NCBI GenBank assembly: GCA_022704925.1
Contig: JAKJFK010000099.1
Location: forward strand, 1-6,471
Length of the DNA: 6,471 bases
Direction: 5' to 3'
Origin: a candidate division TA06 bacterium
GTDB lineage: Bacteria > Ratteibacteria > UBA8468 > MWAK01
The notes under the pieces are model-generated. The model saw only the letters and a program-made list of their open reading frames with translations. It had not been told where the DNA came from and did not search any database. Numbering within the stretch: the first letter of the stretch is position 1; every line of letters begins with the position of its first letter. Position numbers and translations under genes: made by a program. This document shows positions 1 through 6,299 of the stretch, piece by piece.

Positions 1-1
1 G

Positions 2-595
2 GCCGCCACTCTGTCTAACGCGGCCCGGTTCCTGGAGAGATTCGACAAGCCCCATTTCGTCTCCGAATACGGCGGTTCTTCCGGGGGGGGCGACGAGGAC
101 CTGCTGAAGGCGGATCTGCACAACGGGCTCTGGATCGGTTACCACCTGCCTTTTGCGGCGCCCCCCCTCTTCTGGTGGCACAACTTCATTGAAGAGCAGA
201 ACCTCTTCTTCCATTATCGGGCGCTGGCCAATTACGCGGCCGGGGAGGATCGCTCCCTCGAAAAATTAGTTCCGGCCCGGGTCGCGCTGAATGGCGAAGG
301 AGTTGAAAAAACGGCCAGTTTCTGCCTGAAAGGCAGCCGGCGCGCCTTTATCTGGTTTTATGACCAGGGGCAGCTGTCCCGGCTGCCCGCCGAGGACGGA
401 CTGCCCTTTTTCAAGCAGGCCAGGGCCAGCCTGGAAGGGTTGGAGTCCGGCGACTACCGGCTGGAGTTCTGGGATACCTACCGGGGCGTGATTTTTGAGG
501 AGCGGCGGGTAAAAGGCCAGGGCAGGCTGGAATTCGATCTGCCGCCGGTCAACCGGGATTTTGCCGTCAAGATTAAACCTCTTTCCAATCCCTAA
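2..595 (+). CDS. C-terminal part of a glycoside hydrolase (TIM-barrel end plus beta-sandwich tail), 5' truncated by window edge
   Basis: The frame is open from the first codon at position 2 to a TAA at 593-595, giving 197 residues; the start lies outside the window. Near the beginning, DKPHFVSEYGG (residues 15-25) looks like the beta-strand 7 motif of clan GH-A enzymes, with E22 the probable catalytic nucleophile. It is followed by DLHNGLW (38-44), FWWHNFIEEQNLFFHY (57-72) and RALANY (73-78), a pattern typical of GH5-like or GH42-like barrels that end in a Trp-rich strand. Residues about 92-193 have little helix. They include SRRAFIWFYD (112-121), GDYRLEFWDTYRG (150-162) and LPPVNRDFAVKI (180-191), resembling the C-terminal 'putative collagen-binding' beta-sandwich found behind such barrels. 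Likely role: hydrolysis of a polysaccharide or glycoside, probably outside the cytoplasm, but the signal peptide is not visible. The substrate and exact GH family cannot be read from this part. An 8-G run (83-90) and a 7-C run (161-167) stay in frame. The gene converges on ksgA. Confidence 0.75.
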   Translation, partial: AATLSNAARFLERFDKPHFVSEYGGSSGGGDEDLLKADLHNGLWIGYHLPFAAPPLFWWHNFIEEQNLFFHYRALANYAAGEDRSLEKLVPARVALNGEGVEKTASFCLKGSRRAFIWFYDQGQLSRLPAEDGLPFFKQARASLEGLESGDYRLEFWDTYRGVIFEERRVKGQGRLEFDLPPVNRDFAVKIKPLSNP

Positions 596-1443
596 CCTGA
601 CCGGGCCCGATTTTTTCCGGCCACCCCCCTGTCTTTTACCGTTCGCGCCAGCCGAAGGTAATCCTCCAGCGAGAGTTCTTCAGGGCGGGCCGTCGAAGGG
701 ATTCCGCAGTCGGCCAGCTGCGCGGCGGCTTCGGTTTTGCTTCTTTTCAGTCCGGCGGCCAGGCCGTTTAAAATCGTCTTGCGCCGCTGTTGAAAGGCGG
801 TACGCGCCAGTTTCAGGGCCGCCTCCAGTATTTCCGGCTCGGCGGCCGGATGGCTCCGGGGACGGAGACGGATTACGGCCGAGTCCACTTTGGGCGGCGG
901 ATGGAAGGCTCCCGGCTTGATGGTCAACAGGTACTCCACTTCCGAACCGGCCTGGACTGCCAGGCTGAGCGGACCGTAGTCCCGCCCGCCCGCCGGGGCG
1001 GTCAGCCGTCGGGCAACCTCCTTCTGGACGGTGAGCACCGCCGTTTTAAGAGAAGCCGTTCCCGCTTCCGGGCGGAGAAATTTCAGGAGCTGGAATATGA
1101 TCGGGGTGGCCACGCCGTAGGGGAGGTTGGCCACCACCTTGAATTCTCCCAGGGTTTTCAGCCGCTCCGGTCCGGCCTTCAGGAAATCGGCCGGCATCAC
1201 TTCCACATTGGGATGTTGCGCCAGTTCCGAATTCAGCCCCGCCAGCAGTTCCCGGTCGATTTCAAAGGTCAGCACCCGGCCGGCCCGCCGGGCCAGTTCC
1301 CGGGTCAGCAGGCCGGTTCCGGCGCCGATTTCCACCACTGTATCCCCGGGCTTGAGGCCGGCGAATTCGGCAATCCGGGCGGCCAGGACGGGACGGGTGA
1401 GAAAATGCTGGCCGAATTTCTTCTTGGGGCGGAGTCCGGCCAT
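592..1443 (-). CDS. rsmA: 16S rRNA (adenine(1518)-N6/adenine(1519)-N6)-dimethyltransferase RsmA/KsgA
   Basis: Complete 283-residue protein, within the usual family length of about 260-290. It uses S-adenosylmethionine to dimethylate two adjacent adenines in the 3'-terminal hairpin of 16S rRNA, a late check on small-subunit assembly in the cytoplasm. Motifs in order: KKKFGQHFL (7-15); SAM-binding VVEIGAGTGLLTREL (36-50); acidic FEID (60-63), with E61 expected to bind the SAM ribose; ADFL (85-88); catalytic motif IV NLPY (106-109); QKEVARRLTA (140-149); YGPLS (156-160); FHPPPKVDSAV (180-190); and the C-terminal AFQQRRKTILNGL (216-228) and RPEELSLEDY (253-262). Motif IV continues GVATP, where E. 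coli has NISTP; this position varies in the family, so activity is expected. The ATG at 1443 lies only 5 nt after the pdxA stop and has no clear Shine-Dalgarno, which suggests translational coupling. The last 18 or so residues are basic and low in complexity. The stop overlaps that of the convergent hydrolase gene. Confidence 0.97.
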   Translation of the reverse strand: MAGLRPKKKFGQHFLTRPVLAARIAEFAGLKPGDTVVEIGAGTGLLTRELARRAGRVLTFEIDRELLAGLNSELAQHPNVEVMPADFLKAGPERLKTLGEFKVVANLPYGVATPIIFQLLKFLRPEAGTASLKTAVLTVQKEVARRLTAPAGGRDYGPLSLAVQAGSEVEYLLTIKPGAFHPPPKVDSAVIRLRPRSHPAAEPEILEAALKLARTAFQQRRKTILNGLAAGLKRSKTEAAAQLADCGIPSTARPEELSLEDYLRLARTVKDRGVAGKNRARSG

Positions 1444-1448
1444 GGCTT

Positions 1449-2375
1449 CTAAGCGCGGCAGGCCAGCTTTAAGGCCAGCCTGATCGCGGCCTGCATGCTG
1501 GCGCTGGAGGCCAGGTTGCGATGGGCGAGATTGAAGGCGGTTCCATGGTCGGGACTGGTCCGGATCAGGGGCAGGCCGATGGTGACATTCACCCCCGAAT
1601 GGAAGTAACGGGCCTTGAACAGCGGCAGAATCTGGTCGTGGTAGGCGCTGACCAGGAGGCCGGCCCGATTGGCCCGGTAAACCTGCCAGGCGGTGTCGGC
1701 GGCGACCGGGCCGATTATTTTCAGCCCCTCCCGGCGCAGCCGGTCAAGGGCCGGTTCCAGAACTTCTTTTTCTTCCTTTCCGAGGGTGCCGGCCTCACCG
1801 GCGTGCGGGTTGATACCGCAGCAGACGATGACGGGTTCCGGGCCGCCCCAGTGGTCGAGTATGAAACCGCGGGCCAGCCGGATTTTTTGGATGACCAGGT
1901 CCCGGTTGATCAAACCGCTTACCCGGGCGAGCGGCAGGTGGGTGGTCAGCAGGAGAAGACGGGTCCGGCCTCCGACGAAGAGCATCCCGTAGTTGGAAAT
2001 TCCATAGGCCCGGGCCAGGAATTCGGTGTGGCCGGAAAAATCCCGGCCGGGCCGGCTGATAGTCGACTTGGAGACCGGGGCGGTTACCAGGCAGCGGATC
2101 CGGCCCGCACGGGCCAGATCGATCGCTTTTTCCAGGTAGGACAGCGCCGCGATTCCGGTGGCTTTGGAAGGGGATCCCGGTTGGAAGTCAGCCGGACGGA
2201 AGCGGCCGGGTTCAACCAATTTCACCCAGGCGGGAATCGGCCGGCCGGTGGCCTCCAGGACGAAGCGGTCTCCGAAAACGAAAACCGGGCGGCGGGCCGG
2301 TTGCAGGCGGGCCAGGGCTTCAAGGACGATCTCCGGTCCGATTCCGGCCGGGTCTCCGATGGTTATGCCCAACAT
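1449..2375 (-). CDS. pdxA: 4-hydroxythreonine-4-phosphate dehydrogenase PdxA
   Basis: Complete 308-residue enzyme, slightly shorter than the about 330 residues of E. coli PdxA. It oxidises 4-phosphohydroxy-L-threonine with NAD(P)+; the product decarboxylates to 3-amino-2-oxopropyl phosphate, a substrate of PdxJ in DXP-dependent pyridoxal phosphate synthesis (cytoplasm). Visible motifs: ITIGDPAGIGPEI (4-16), TAPVSK (98-103), GHTE (115-118), TTHLPL (144-149), CGINPHAGE (186-194), YHDQ (245-248) and SPDHGTAFNLA (274-284). With a constant offset of 20 from the E. coli numbering as I recall it, all key residues are present: substrate H116/T117, metal-binding H146, H191 and H246, and substrate K254, N263 and R272. 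An in-frame TAA directly precedes the ATG, so this is the earliest start; there is no recognisable Shine-Dalgarno. Its place between a SurA-like gene and ksgA matches the enterobacterial surA-pdxA-rsmA order. That favours true B6 biosynthesis over the PdxA2 catabolic paralogues. Confidence 0.96.
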   Translation of the reverse strand: MLGITIGDPAGIGPEIVLEALARLQPARRPVFVFGDRFVLEATGRPIPAWVKLVEPGRFRPADFQPGSPSKATGIAALSYLEKAIDLARAGRIRCLVTAPVSKSTISRPGRDFSGHTEFLARAYGISNYGMLFVGGRTRLLLLTTHLPLARVSGLINRDLVIQKIRLARGFILDHWGGPEPVIVCCGINPHAGEAGTLGKEEKEVLEPALDRLRREGLKIIGPVAADTAWQVYRANRAGLLVSAYHDQILPLFKARYFHSGVNVTIGLPLIRTSPDHGTAFNLAHRNLASSASMQAAIRLALKLACRA

Positions 2376-2417
2376 TTATCAAGCCGGTGGTTGGTATCGG
2401 CGGAACGTGCGGTTGGT
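2376..2417 (-). other. Intergenic gap between surA-like gene and pdxA
   Basis: This 42-nt gap is the longest non-coding stretch in the window. On the - strand it is pyrimidine- and C-rich (two ACCAAC(C) stretches) and ends in TTGATAA directly before the pdxA ATG. I see no purine-rich ribosome binding site, no hairpin followed by a T-run, and no convincing -35/-10 pair. It is best read as an operon spacer. Confidence 0.5.
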
Positions 2418-3281
2418 TCAATTGTAATAAGTAACCCCGTACCGGTCCCGGAGGCGCTTGATTATCTCCTGGTAAGCCTCCCGGCTCTTGCGCTGGGCAA
2501 TGATCCGGCGGGCCGCGATCGCCAGGCCGGTTTCCGATTCCGGGCCGGGACCGCGCATCTCCAGCACCTTGAAGATTACCCAGGCGCCGCTTATCTCCAC
2601 CGGGGTGGAGAAGCCGCCTGCCTTCAGGCCGCCCAGGGCCGCCTGGACCGGTGCGGATAGGTTTCGGAAGGGAACCCAGCCCAGGTCCTCAAATCCGGTG
2701 TCCAACCCGGCCAGGTCTTTCGGTATCGATTCCAGGCGGGGGAAGTTAATTTCAGACAACCGGTATTCGCTTGACTCCCGGAGCAGCCGTTCGCGCTGCT
2801 CCGAGAGGTAGGCGCCGATCTCCATCGGGCTGACCTCGATCCGGGCCGTGATCTCGTTCTGGATGAAAAGGCCCATCAGCAGCTCTCTTTCCAATCTTTT
2901 TTTGACTTCGGCCACTGGGATCTTCTGTTCGCGCAGCCAGGCGTAGAAATCCGACTGTTTCTGGAATCGCTGCCGGCCGAGACGGTTGAATTCGGTTTCC
3001 ACCTTTTTGGGATCCACCCGGTACCCGAGCCGGCCCGCCTCGCTGGCCAGCAGTTTTTCCTCGACGAGTTTTTCGAGGGCGTTGGGTTGATCAACCCCGA
3101 GCCGGACATACTTGACCAGTTCCGAAGCGGTGACCACTTCATTGCCCACCCGGGCCAGGATGGCCGGTTCGCCCGTCAGCGGTGCCGGTCCGGACATCAG
3201 CCGGACCAGTCCGGCTGTCAACAGGCCGGCCAGGGCTATCCGCCGGCGCCTGGAATCGAGCCGCGGAAAAAGTTTGGCCAT
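2418..3281 (-). CDS. SurA-like periplasmic chaperone with a shortened parvulin domain
   Basis: This is a 287-residue protein. The N-terminus has a basic stretch (SRRRR, 10-14) and a short hydrophobic segment (about 15-26, IALAGLLTAGLV), consistent with a Sec signal peptide or a signal anchor. Residues about 41-160 form the SurA N-terminal chaperone type: ILARVGNEVVTASEL (41-55), then a helical stretch with LEKLVEEKLLASEAGRLGY (69-87). Residues about 172-242 resemble a peptidyl-prolyl isomerase (parvulin) domain: EYRLSEINF (172-180), DLGWVPFRNLSAPV (199-212), AGGFSTPVEISGAWVIFKVLE (221-241). The part that should hold the first helix and the 'F..LA...S' segment is cut to about 18 residues, and the conserved histidines are absent, so isomerase activity is doubtful. 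Likely role: chaperone for exported or outer-membrane proteins. Its position directly upstream of pdxA-ksgA matches surA in enterobacteria. Its ATG overlaps the upstream stop as TAATG, indicating translational coupling. The assignment to the family is firm; orthology to SurA is inferred from synteny. Confidence 0.85.
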   Translation of the reverse strand: MAKLFPRLDSRRRRIALAGLLTAGLVRLMSGPAPLTGEPAILARVGNEVVTASELVKYVRLGVDQPNALEKLVEEKLLASEAGRLGYRVDPKKVETEFNRLGRQRFQKQSDFYAWLREQKIPVAEVKKRLERELLMGLFIQNEITARIEVSPMEIGAYLSEQRERLLRESSEYRLSEINFPRLESIPKDLAGLDTGFEDLGWVPFRNLSAPVQAALGGLKAGGFSTPVEISGAWVIFKVLEMRGPGPESETGLAIAARRIIAQRKSREAYQEIIKRLRDRYGVTYYN

Positions 3282-4216
3282 TAGAATTTCAGCTTGTTCA
3301 GGTTCTCCTGCTTGACCTGTATCCGGGAGCGGCTGCGCAGCTGGACCAGGAACGATTCCAGGTTCTTTTCGCTGTACTTGCTGGCCATCAGTTTCTTGAG
3401 GAGGGGTTTCGACTCCTCGTAGTTCAATTGGCGGCTCGATATCTTCTGACCGGCCAGGTAGATGTAGAAACCGGCGCCGGTTTCAAAGGGTTCGCTGATC
3501 TGGCCCGGCTGGAGAGAAAAGACGCTCTTTTCCAGGAGTGGCGGATTGAGTTTGCCCTCCCGAACGAAACCGAGATCGCCGCCGCCGGCCTTCGATTCGG
3601 CCTGGGAATAATTGCGGGCCAGGTCTTCGAAGTCGTCGCCGGCCCGGAAACGGCTTACGACCGTTTCGGCGGTGCGGCGATCGGGGACCAGTATTTCGTG
3701 CAGATGGATGCTGGCCGGCTGGATGAAGTCCATCGGGTTGCGTTTGTAGTACTCCTTCATGTCGGCCTCCGGGATCTCCGGGTTGGCCATCACCGCCTGG
3801 CGCACATACTCCTGGATGAGCAGTTCCTTTCTCAGCTCCTCGATCTTTTTACGGAACTGGCGGTCCCGCGAGTAGCGGCTCCGGCGCGCCTTCTGGTAAA
3901 TAAGTTCCTTGGTGATCATGTCCTGGAGAAACTGATTCGGGTTGGCCGCCACGTAGGGTTGGTAGAAATCGGGCAGGGCCGCCATCTGTTCCTTGAAGTC
4001 GGAACTCCTTATCTGCCGGCCGTTGACGGTGGCCAGGACCGGGTCGTTCTTCGCCCCGAAGAAGTGATCCCGGGCAAAGGAATACAGGATCAGGATCAGG
4101 GCCAGGCCGAGCAGGCCGGCCAGGCCGGCCAGGATGCTCTTTCGGTGATTCTTCAGCGTCCGGAGCCTGAGTCCGGTCCGGGCGATTTCCAGGATCCGTT
4201 TCGGATTGAACTTCAT
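3281..4216 (-). CDS. Membrane-anchored PpiC/SurA-type peptidyl-prolyl isomerase-like chaperone
   Basis: This is a 311-residue protein starting at the ATG at 4216. The frame is open further upstream to an ATG at 4288, but that would overlap the end of the gspK-like gene, whereas 4216 has a strong AAAGGAG 7 nt away. A basic cytoplasmic tail (1-27) precedes one transmembrane segment (about 28-47, rich in Leu/Ile/Gly). The rest should face the periplasm: PVLATVNGRQI (59-69) opens a SurA_N/PrsA-type helical region to about residue 165, with charged helices around 103-137. A full parvulin-type domain follows at about 169-257: HLHEILV (171-177), FEDLARNYS (196-204), GGGDLGFV (211-218), LQPGQISEPFETG (235-247). 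The canonical parvulin histidines ('HILV' and 'GYHI') appear here as E174 and Y251, so catalysis may be weak or lost. The topology is like PpiD or PrsA. Likely role: folding of translocated proteins, perhaps secretion cargo given the pseudopilin genes upstream. Confidence 0.88.
   Translation of the reverse strand: MKFNPKRILEIARTGLRLRTLKNHRKSILAGLAGLLGLALILILYSFARDHFFGAKNDPVLATVNGRQIRSSDFKEQMAALPDFYQPYVAANPNQFLQDMITKELIYQKARRSRYSRDRQFRKKIEELRKELLIQEYVRQAVMANPEIPEADMKEYYKRNPMDFIQPASIHLHEILVPDRRTAETVVSRFRAGDDFEDLARNYSQAESKAGGGDLGFVREGKLNPPLLEKSVFSLQPGQISEPFETGAGFYIYLAGQKISSRQLNYEESKPLLKKLMASKYSEKNLESFLVQLRSRSRIQVKQENLNKLKF
4085..4131. repeat. Short tandem repeats within the transmembrane codons of the PpiC-like gene
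   Basis: CAGGAT occurs twice plus CAGG (4085-4100), and AGGCCGGCC occurs twice plus AGG (4113-4131). On the coding strand they give Leu/Ile and Leu-Ala-Gly repeats of the membrane helix. They are probably a by-product of low-complexity hydrophobic coding, though slippage here could change the helix length in steps of 2 or 3 residues without breaking the frame. Confidence 0.6.
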
Positions 4217-4223
4217 GCTGAAA

Positions 4224-4230
4224 CTCCTTT
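4224..4230 (-). promoter_or_regulatory. Ribosome binding site of the PpiC-like gene
   Basis: On the - strand, AAAGGAG is followed by 7 nt (TTTCAGC) and then the ATG at 4216. It is the only strong Shine-Dalgarno among the genes with a visible start here. It decides the start of the PpiC-like protein, ruling against the longer reading from 4288. Confidence 0.85.
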
Positions 4231-4238
4231 CGGTTCGA

Positions 4239-6299
4239 TCAGTCTTCTTTCCAGTAAAGAAACCGGCGTCCCGGCCGGTCACGGTCAAAAACGGCGGTCA
4301 GACGTTTTTCCGTCTCGACCTCCTTCTCTTCAATTATACCATTTTCATTGCGGTCTTCGACAGATTGACCGATCACCCTGATTCGGAAGATCGAAGACCG
4401 GACCGTGATCAGGTTGCTGATGCGCCGGTAACGTTCTTCAAGGTCTTCGCCGGGGCGGCTGCGATAGGCCAGGCGCGGGGCCACTGAACCGATTTCGCCG
4501 TAAGGCCGCCCCTCGATGATGGCCGTTACCGCGGCGGCGTCAAGGTAAGGAAGACAGCCCAGAACTTCCCGGGTGGCGGTGTTGATATTAAGGCGGCCGG
4601 CCGTCGGCCGCCCGGGCGGTTCGGCCACGGTAAAGATGTCCTGGGTGGTGAGATCCGGTCGGTTGGGGCGCGTCAGGTCCAGGGTGCGCCAGGGTTCCAT
4701 CCGGTGCAGCCGGCCCAATTCGCCGACCGTGGCCAGCGGACGGTTTTTCACCCGGAAGTGCTCCGGCCATTCCAGCCGGGTGGTTTCCAGACCGCTTTCG
4801 GGCAGGAAAAGGTGGTTGGTCCGCCCGGGGGAGGGGGGGCCGGGGTACCAATCGGTTTCACCGCGCAGTCGGGGATCATTCTTCTGGCGGGTCGGCGCCC
4901 CGGGAAAATCGAAACCGATCCGGGTGATTTCGATCGGGTGGCCGGTCGGGTCTTCAAGGCGCATGTCGGTGCCGGCGAAGCTTAGCAGGAGAAAGTCGTG
5001 ATACTGATCGGCGTTGGTCGGCAGGCGTATGGAAGTCACTTCCACCGGGACCGGGACCGGGATTCCGGCCACGAGCTGGAAACGGATCCAGACGGCCCGG
5101 CTGTCCCCGACCGTGTAATAACCCCGGGGCGGTATTATCGCGTTCGCCCGGATCGTAACCGGCGGCAGGCCGCCGCCCTTTATTTGCCAGCCGCCAATTG
5201 AGAGCGGGCGGTCATACGGGTTGAAGAGTTCGATGAATTCGCCCCGGCTGGCCAGGTATTCGAGGCTGTCGCCCCGCTGGCGCCACTCGCCGGCCGGGGC
5301 CAGTTCCACCTCGTTCAGGTAGGGCGTCTGCTCGAGGCCCAGCCGGATCTTTCCGTCCGGCCCCTCCAGCCGGGTTGGACGCGAATCCCGGTCGCGGTAA
5401 TCGACCAGGTTGACGGCCAGTTGAGCGGCCCGGTCCGTTTCGAATCCGCAAGCGATGAAGGCCGCCGCCAGTTCGGCCGGGGTGGCCCGGTTGATCGGGA
5501 TCCGCTCCCGGTTATGCCGGTCCCGGTTCCAATCACGGGCAAATACCGAGATCAAGTTGCGAATAGCCCGGTAGATTTCCGGACCCAGGCCGGGAATCTC
5601 CTTCGCCTGGTCCGGCGATCGGAAGGGTTGGTCATCACCGGCCGGCGCTTCGGGGTCGAATTCGTCAGGTTCGTTATTTCCCTCGCCCGGTTCGTCAACC
5701 AACCCGTCGCCATCGTTGTCTATCCCGTCGCCGGCCAGGATCGTCTGGTCGCCGTCGTCGTCGCCGCTTCCGCCCGGCCGGCCGTCCCGGCCGTAACGGG
5801 TCCGGCAGATCCCGGCCGCGATTCCGGTTCCAATCCCGGGTAGCTTGCCCAGGTCGATTTCGTGGGTTTGCCAGCCCTGGTGACAGCCGTGCCGCTCGGA
5901 CCGGGAGAGGTTGCCGGCCGCGTTCAGGTTGACGGCGGCCGACTCATCCTCAACCAGGACCGCGTAACGGCCCACCAGCCGACCCTGGCGTCGGACCGCG
6001 ATCCAGCGGCTTTCATTGTGGCCGTCGCCGTTGTTGTCCACTTCGTCGCCGGCGAAATCACGGCTCCAGTTGTCGGCCTGGCTGTCCACCTCCGGCGCGT
6101 CGGATTTGAGGCGGGCCACGGCCTCGGCCATGCCGGTTTCGGCCATCTCCCGGGCCTTGACTTCGTGCAGGCTGTAATGGCTGATCCGGAAACCGGTCCG
6201 GCCCAGGGCCAGGAAGGCGATAGTAATGGCCAGCAGGAGAGCCAGCAGCCCGATCACCAGGATGAGAACGTCGCCGCGTTGGTTTTGTTCAGGTGCCAT
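4239..6299 (-). CDS. gspK: GspK-like minor pseudopilin with lamin-tail-like insert and calcium-loop motifs
   Basis: This is a 686-residue protein, about twice the usual GspK length of 300-350. The N-terminus has the prepilin form: a 9-residue leader ending QRG, then a hydrophobic helix (about 11-32). Cleavage is expected after G9. There is no Glu at +5, as is typical of GspK, the tip subunit. Next come AREMAETGMAEAVARL (49-64) and a GspK-like helical domain with helix-hairpin-helix elements: LGKLPGIGTGIAAGI (150-164), IPGLGPEIYRAI (235-246) and INRATPAELAAAF (269-281). Residues about 326-490 look like a lamin-tail domain (EFIELFNPYDRPLSIGGW, 354-371). A second GspK-type segment, LNINTATREVLGCLPYLD (570-587), precedes the C-terminal strands. 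Asp-rich loops DNNGDG (88-93) and DNDGDGLVDE (194-203), plus an EF-hand-like loop at 649-660, suggest calcium binding; E. coli GspK also binds calcium. Role: tip of the pseudopilus with GspI/GspJ. Its ATG lies inside the end of the gspJ-like gene (11-nt overlap). Confidence 0.82.
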   Translation of the reverse strand: MAPEQNQRGDVLILVIGLLALLLAITIAFLALGRTGFRISHYSLHEVKAREMAETGMAEAVARLKSDAPEVDSQADNWSRDFAGDEVDNNGDGHNESRWIAVRRQGRLVGRYAVLVEDESAAVNLNAAGNLSRSERHGCHQGWQTHEIDLGKLPGIGTGIAAGICRTRYGRDGRPGGSGDDDGDQTILAGDGIDNDGDGLVDEPGEGNNEPDEFDPEAPAGDDQPFRSPDQAKEIPGLGPEIYRAIRNLISVFARDWNRDRHNRERIPINRATPAELAAAFIACGFETDRAAQLAVNLVDYRDRDSRPTRLEGPDGKIRLGLEQTPYLNEVELAPAGEWRQRGDSLEYLASRGEFIELFNPYDRPLSIGGWQIKGGGLPPVTIRANAIIPPRGYYTVGDSRAVWIRFQLVAGIPVPVPVEVTSIRLPTNADQYHDFLLLSFAGTDMRLEDPTGHPIEITRIGFDFPGAPTRQKNDPRLRGETDWYPGPPSPGRTNHLFLPESGLETTRLEWPEHFRVKNRPLATVGELGRLHRMEPWRTLDLTRPNRPDLTTQDIFTVAEPPGRPTAGRLNINTATREVLGCLPYLDAAAVTAIIEGRPYGEIGSVAPRLAYRSRPGEDLEERYRRISNLITVRSSIFRIRVIGQSVEDRNENGIIEEKEVETEKRLTAVFDRDRPGRRFLYWKED
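5044..5061. repeat. Three tandem ACCGGG hexamers in the gspK-like gene
   Basis: Three perfect 6-nt copies encode the alternating Pro-Val run (IPVPVPVEV, residues 413-421) inside the lamin-tail-like region. Expansion or contraction would keep the frame. Confidence 0.6.

Noticed and set aside
83-167. 8-G and 7-C homopolymers suggesting a frameshift or phase-variable tract in the hydrolase gene
   Set aside because: The reading frame and the conserved motifs continue unbroken across both runs.
600-620. Possible terminator after the hydrolase gene (CCGG...TTTTTT...CCGG)
   Set aside because: The stem is only 4 bp and the T-run lies in the loop instead of after the stem.
1114-1128. KsgA motif IV followed by GVATP where E. 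coli has NISTP
   Set aside because: The residue after NLPY varies naturally (Asn, Tyr and others) among KsgA proteins, and the NLPY core and all other motifs are intact.
790-1452. 220-codon open frame on the + strand opposite ksgA
   Set aside because: It lies within a complete, motif-rich ksgA gene and has no recognisable domain.
1521-2660. 379-codon open frame on the + strand opposite pdxA and the surA-like gene
   Set aside because: It is antisense to two clear genes, resembles no family I recognise, has Gly/Arg/Asp/Gln-rich composition, and is explained by GC-biased codon use on the other strand.
4217-4288. 24-residue N-terminal extension of the PpiC-like protein
   Set aside because: It would overlap the gspK-like gene, has a hydrophilic unmatched sequence, and loses to the ATG at 4216 with its strong Shine-Dalgarno.
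3182-4381. 399-codon open frame on the + strand opposite the PpiC-like gene
   Set aside because: It is antisense to a well-supported PpiC/SurA-family gene and spans three genes' boundaries. No domain is visible and no ribosome binding site is convincing.
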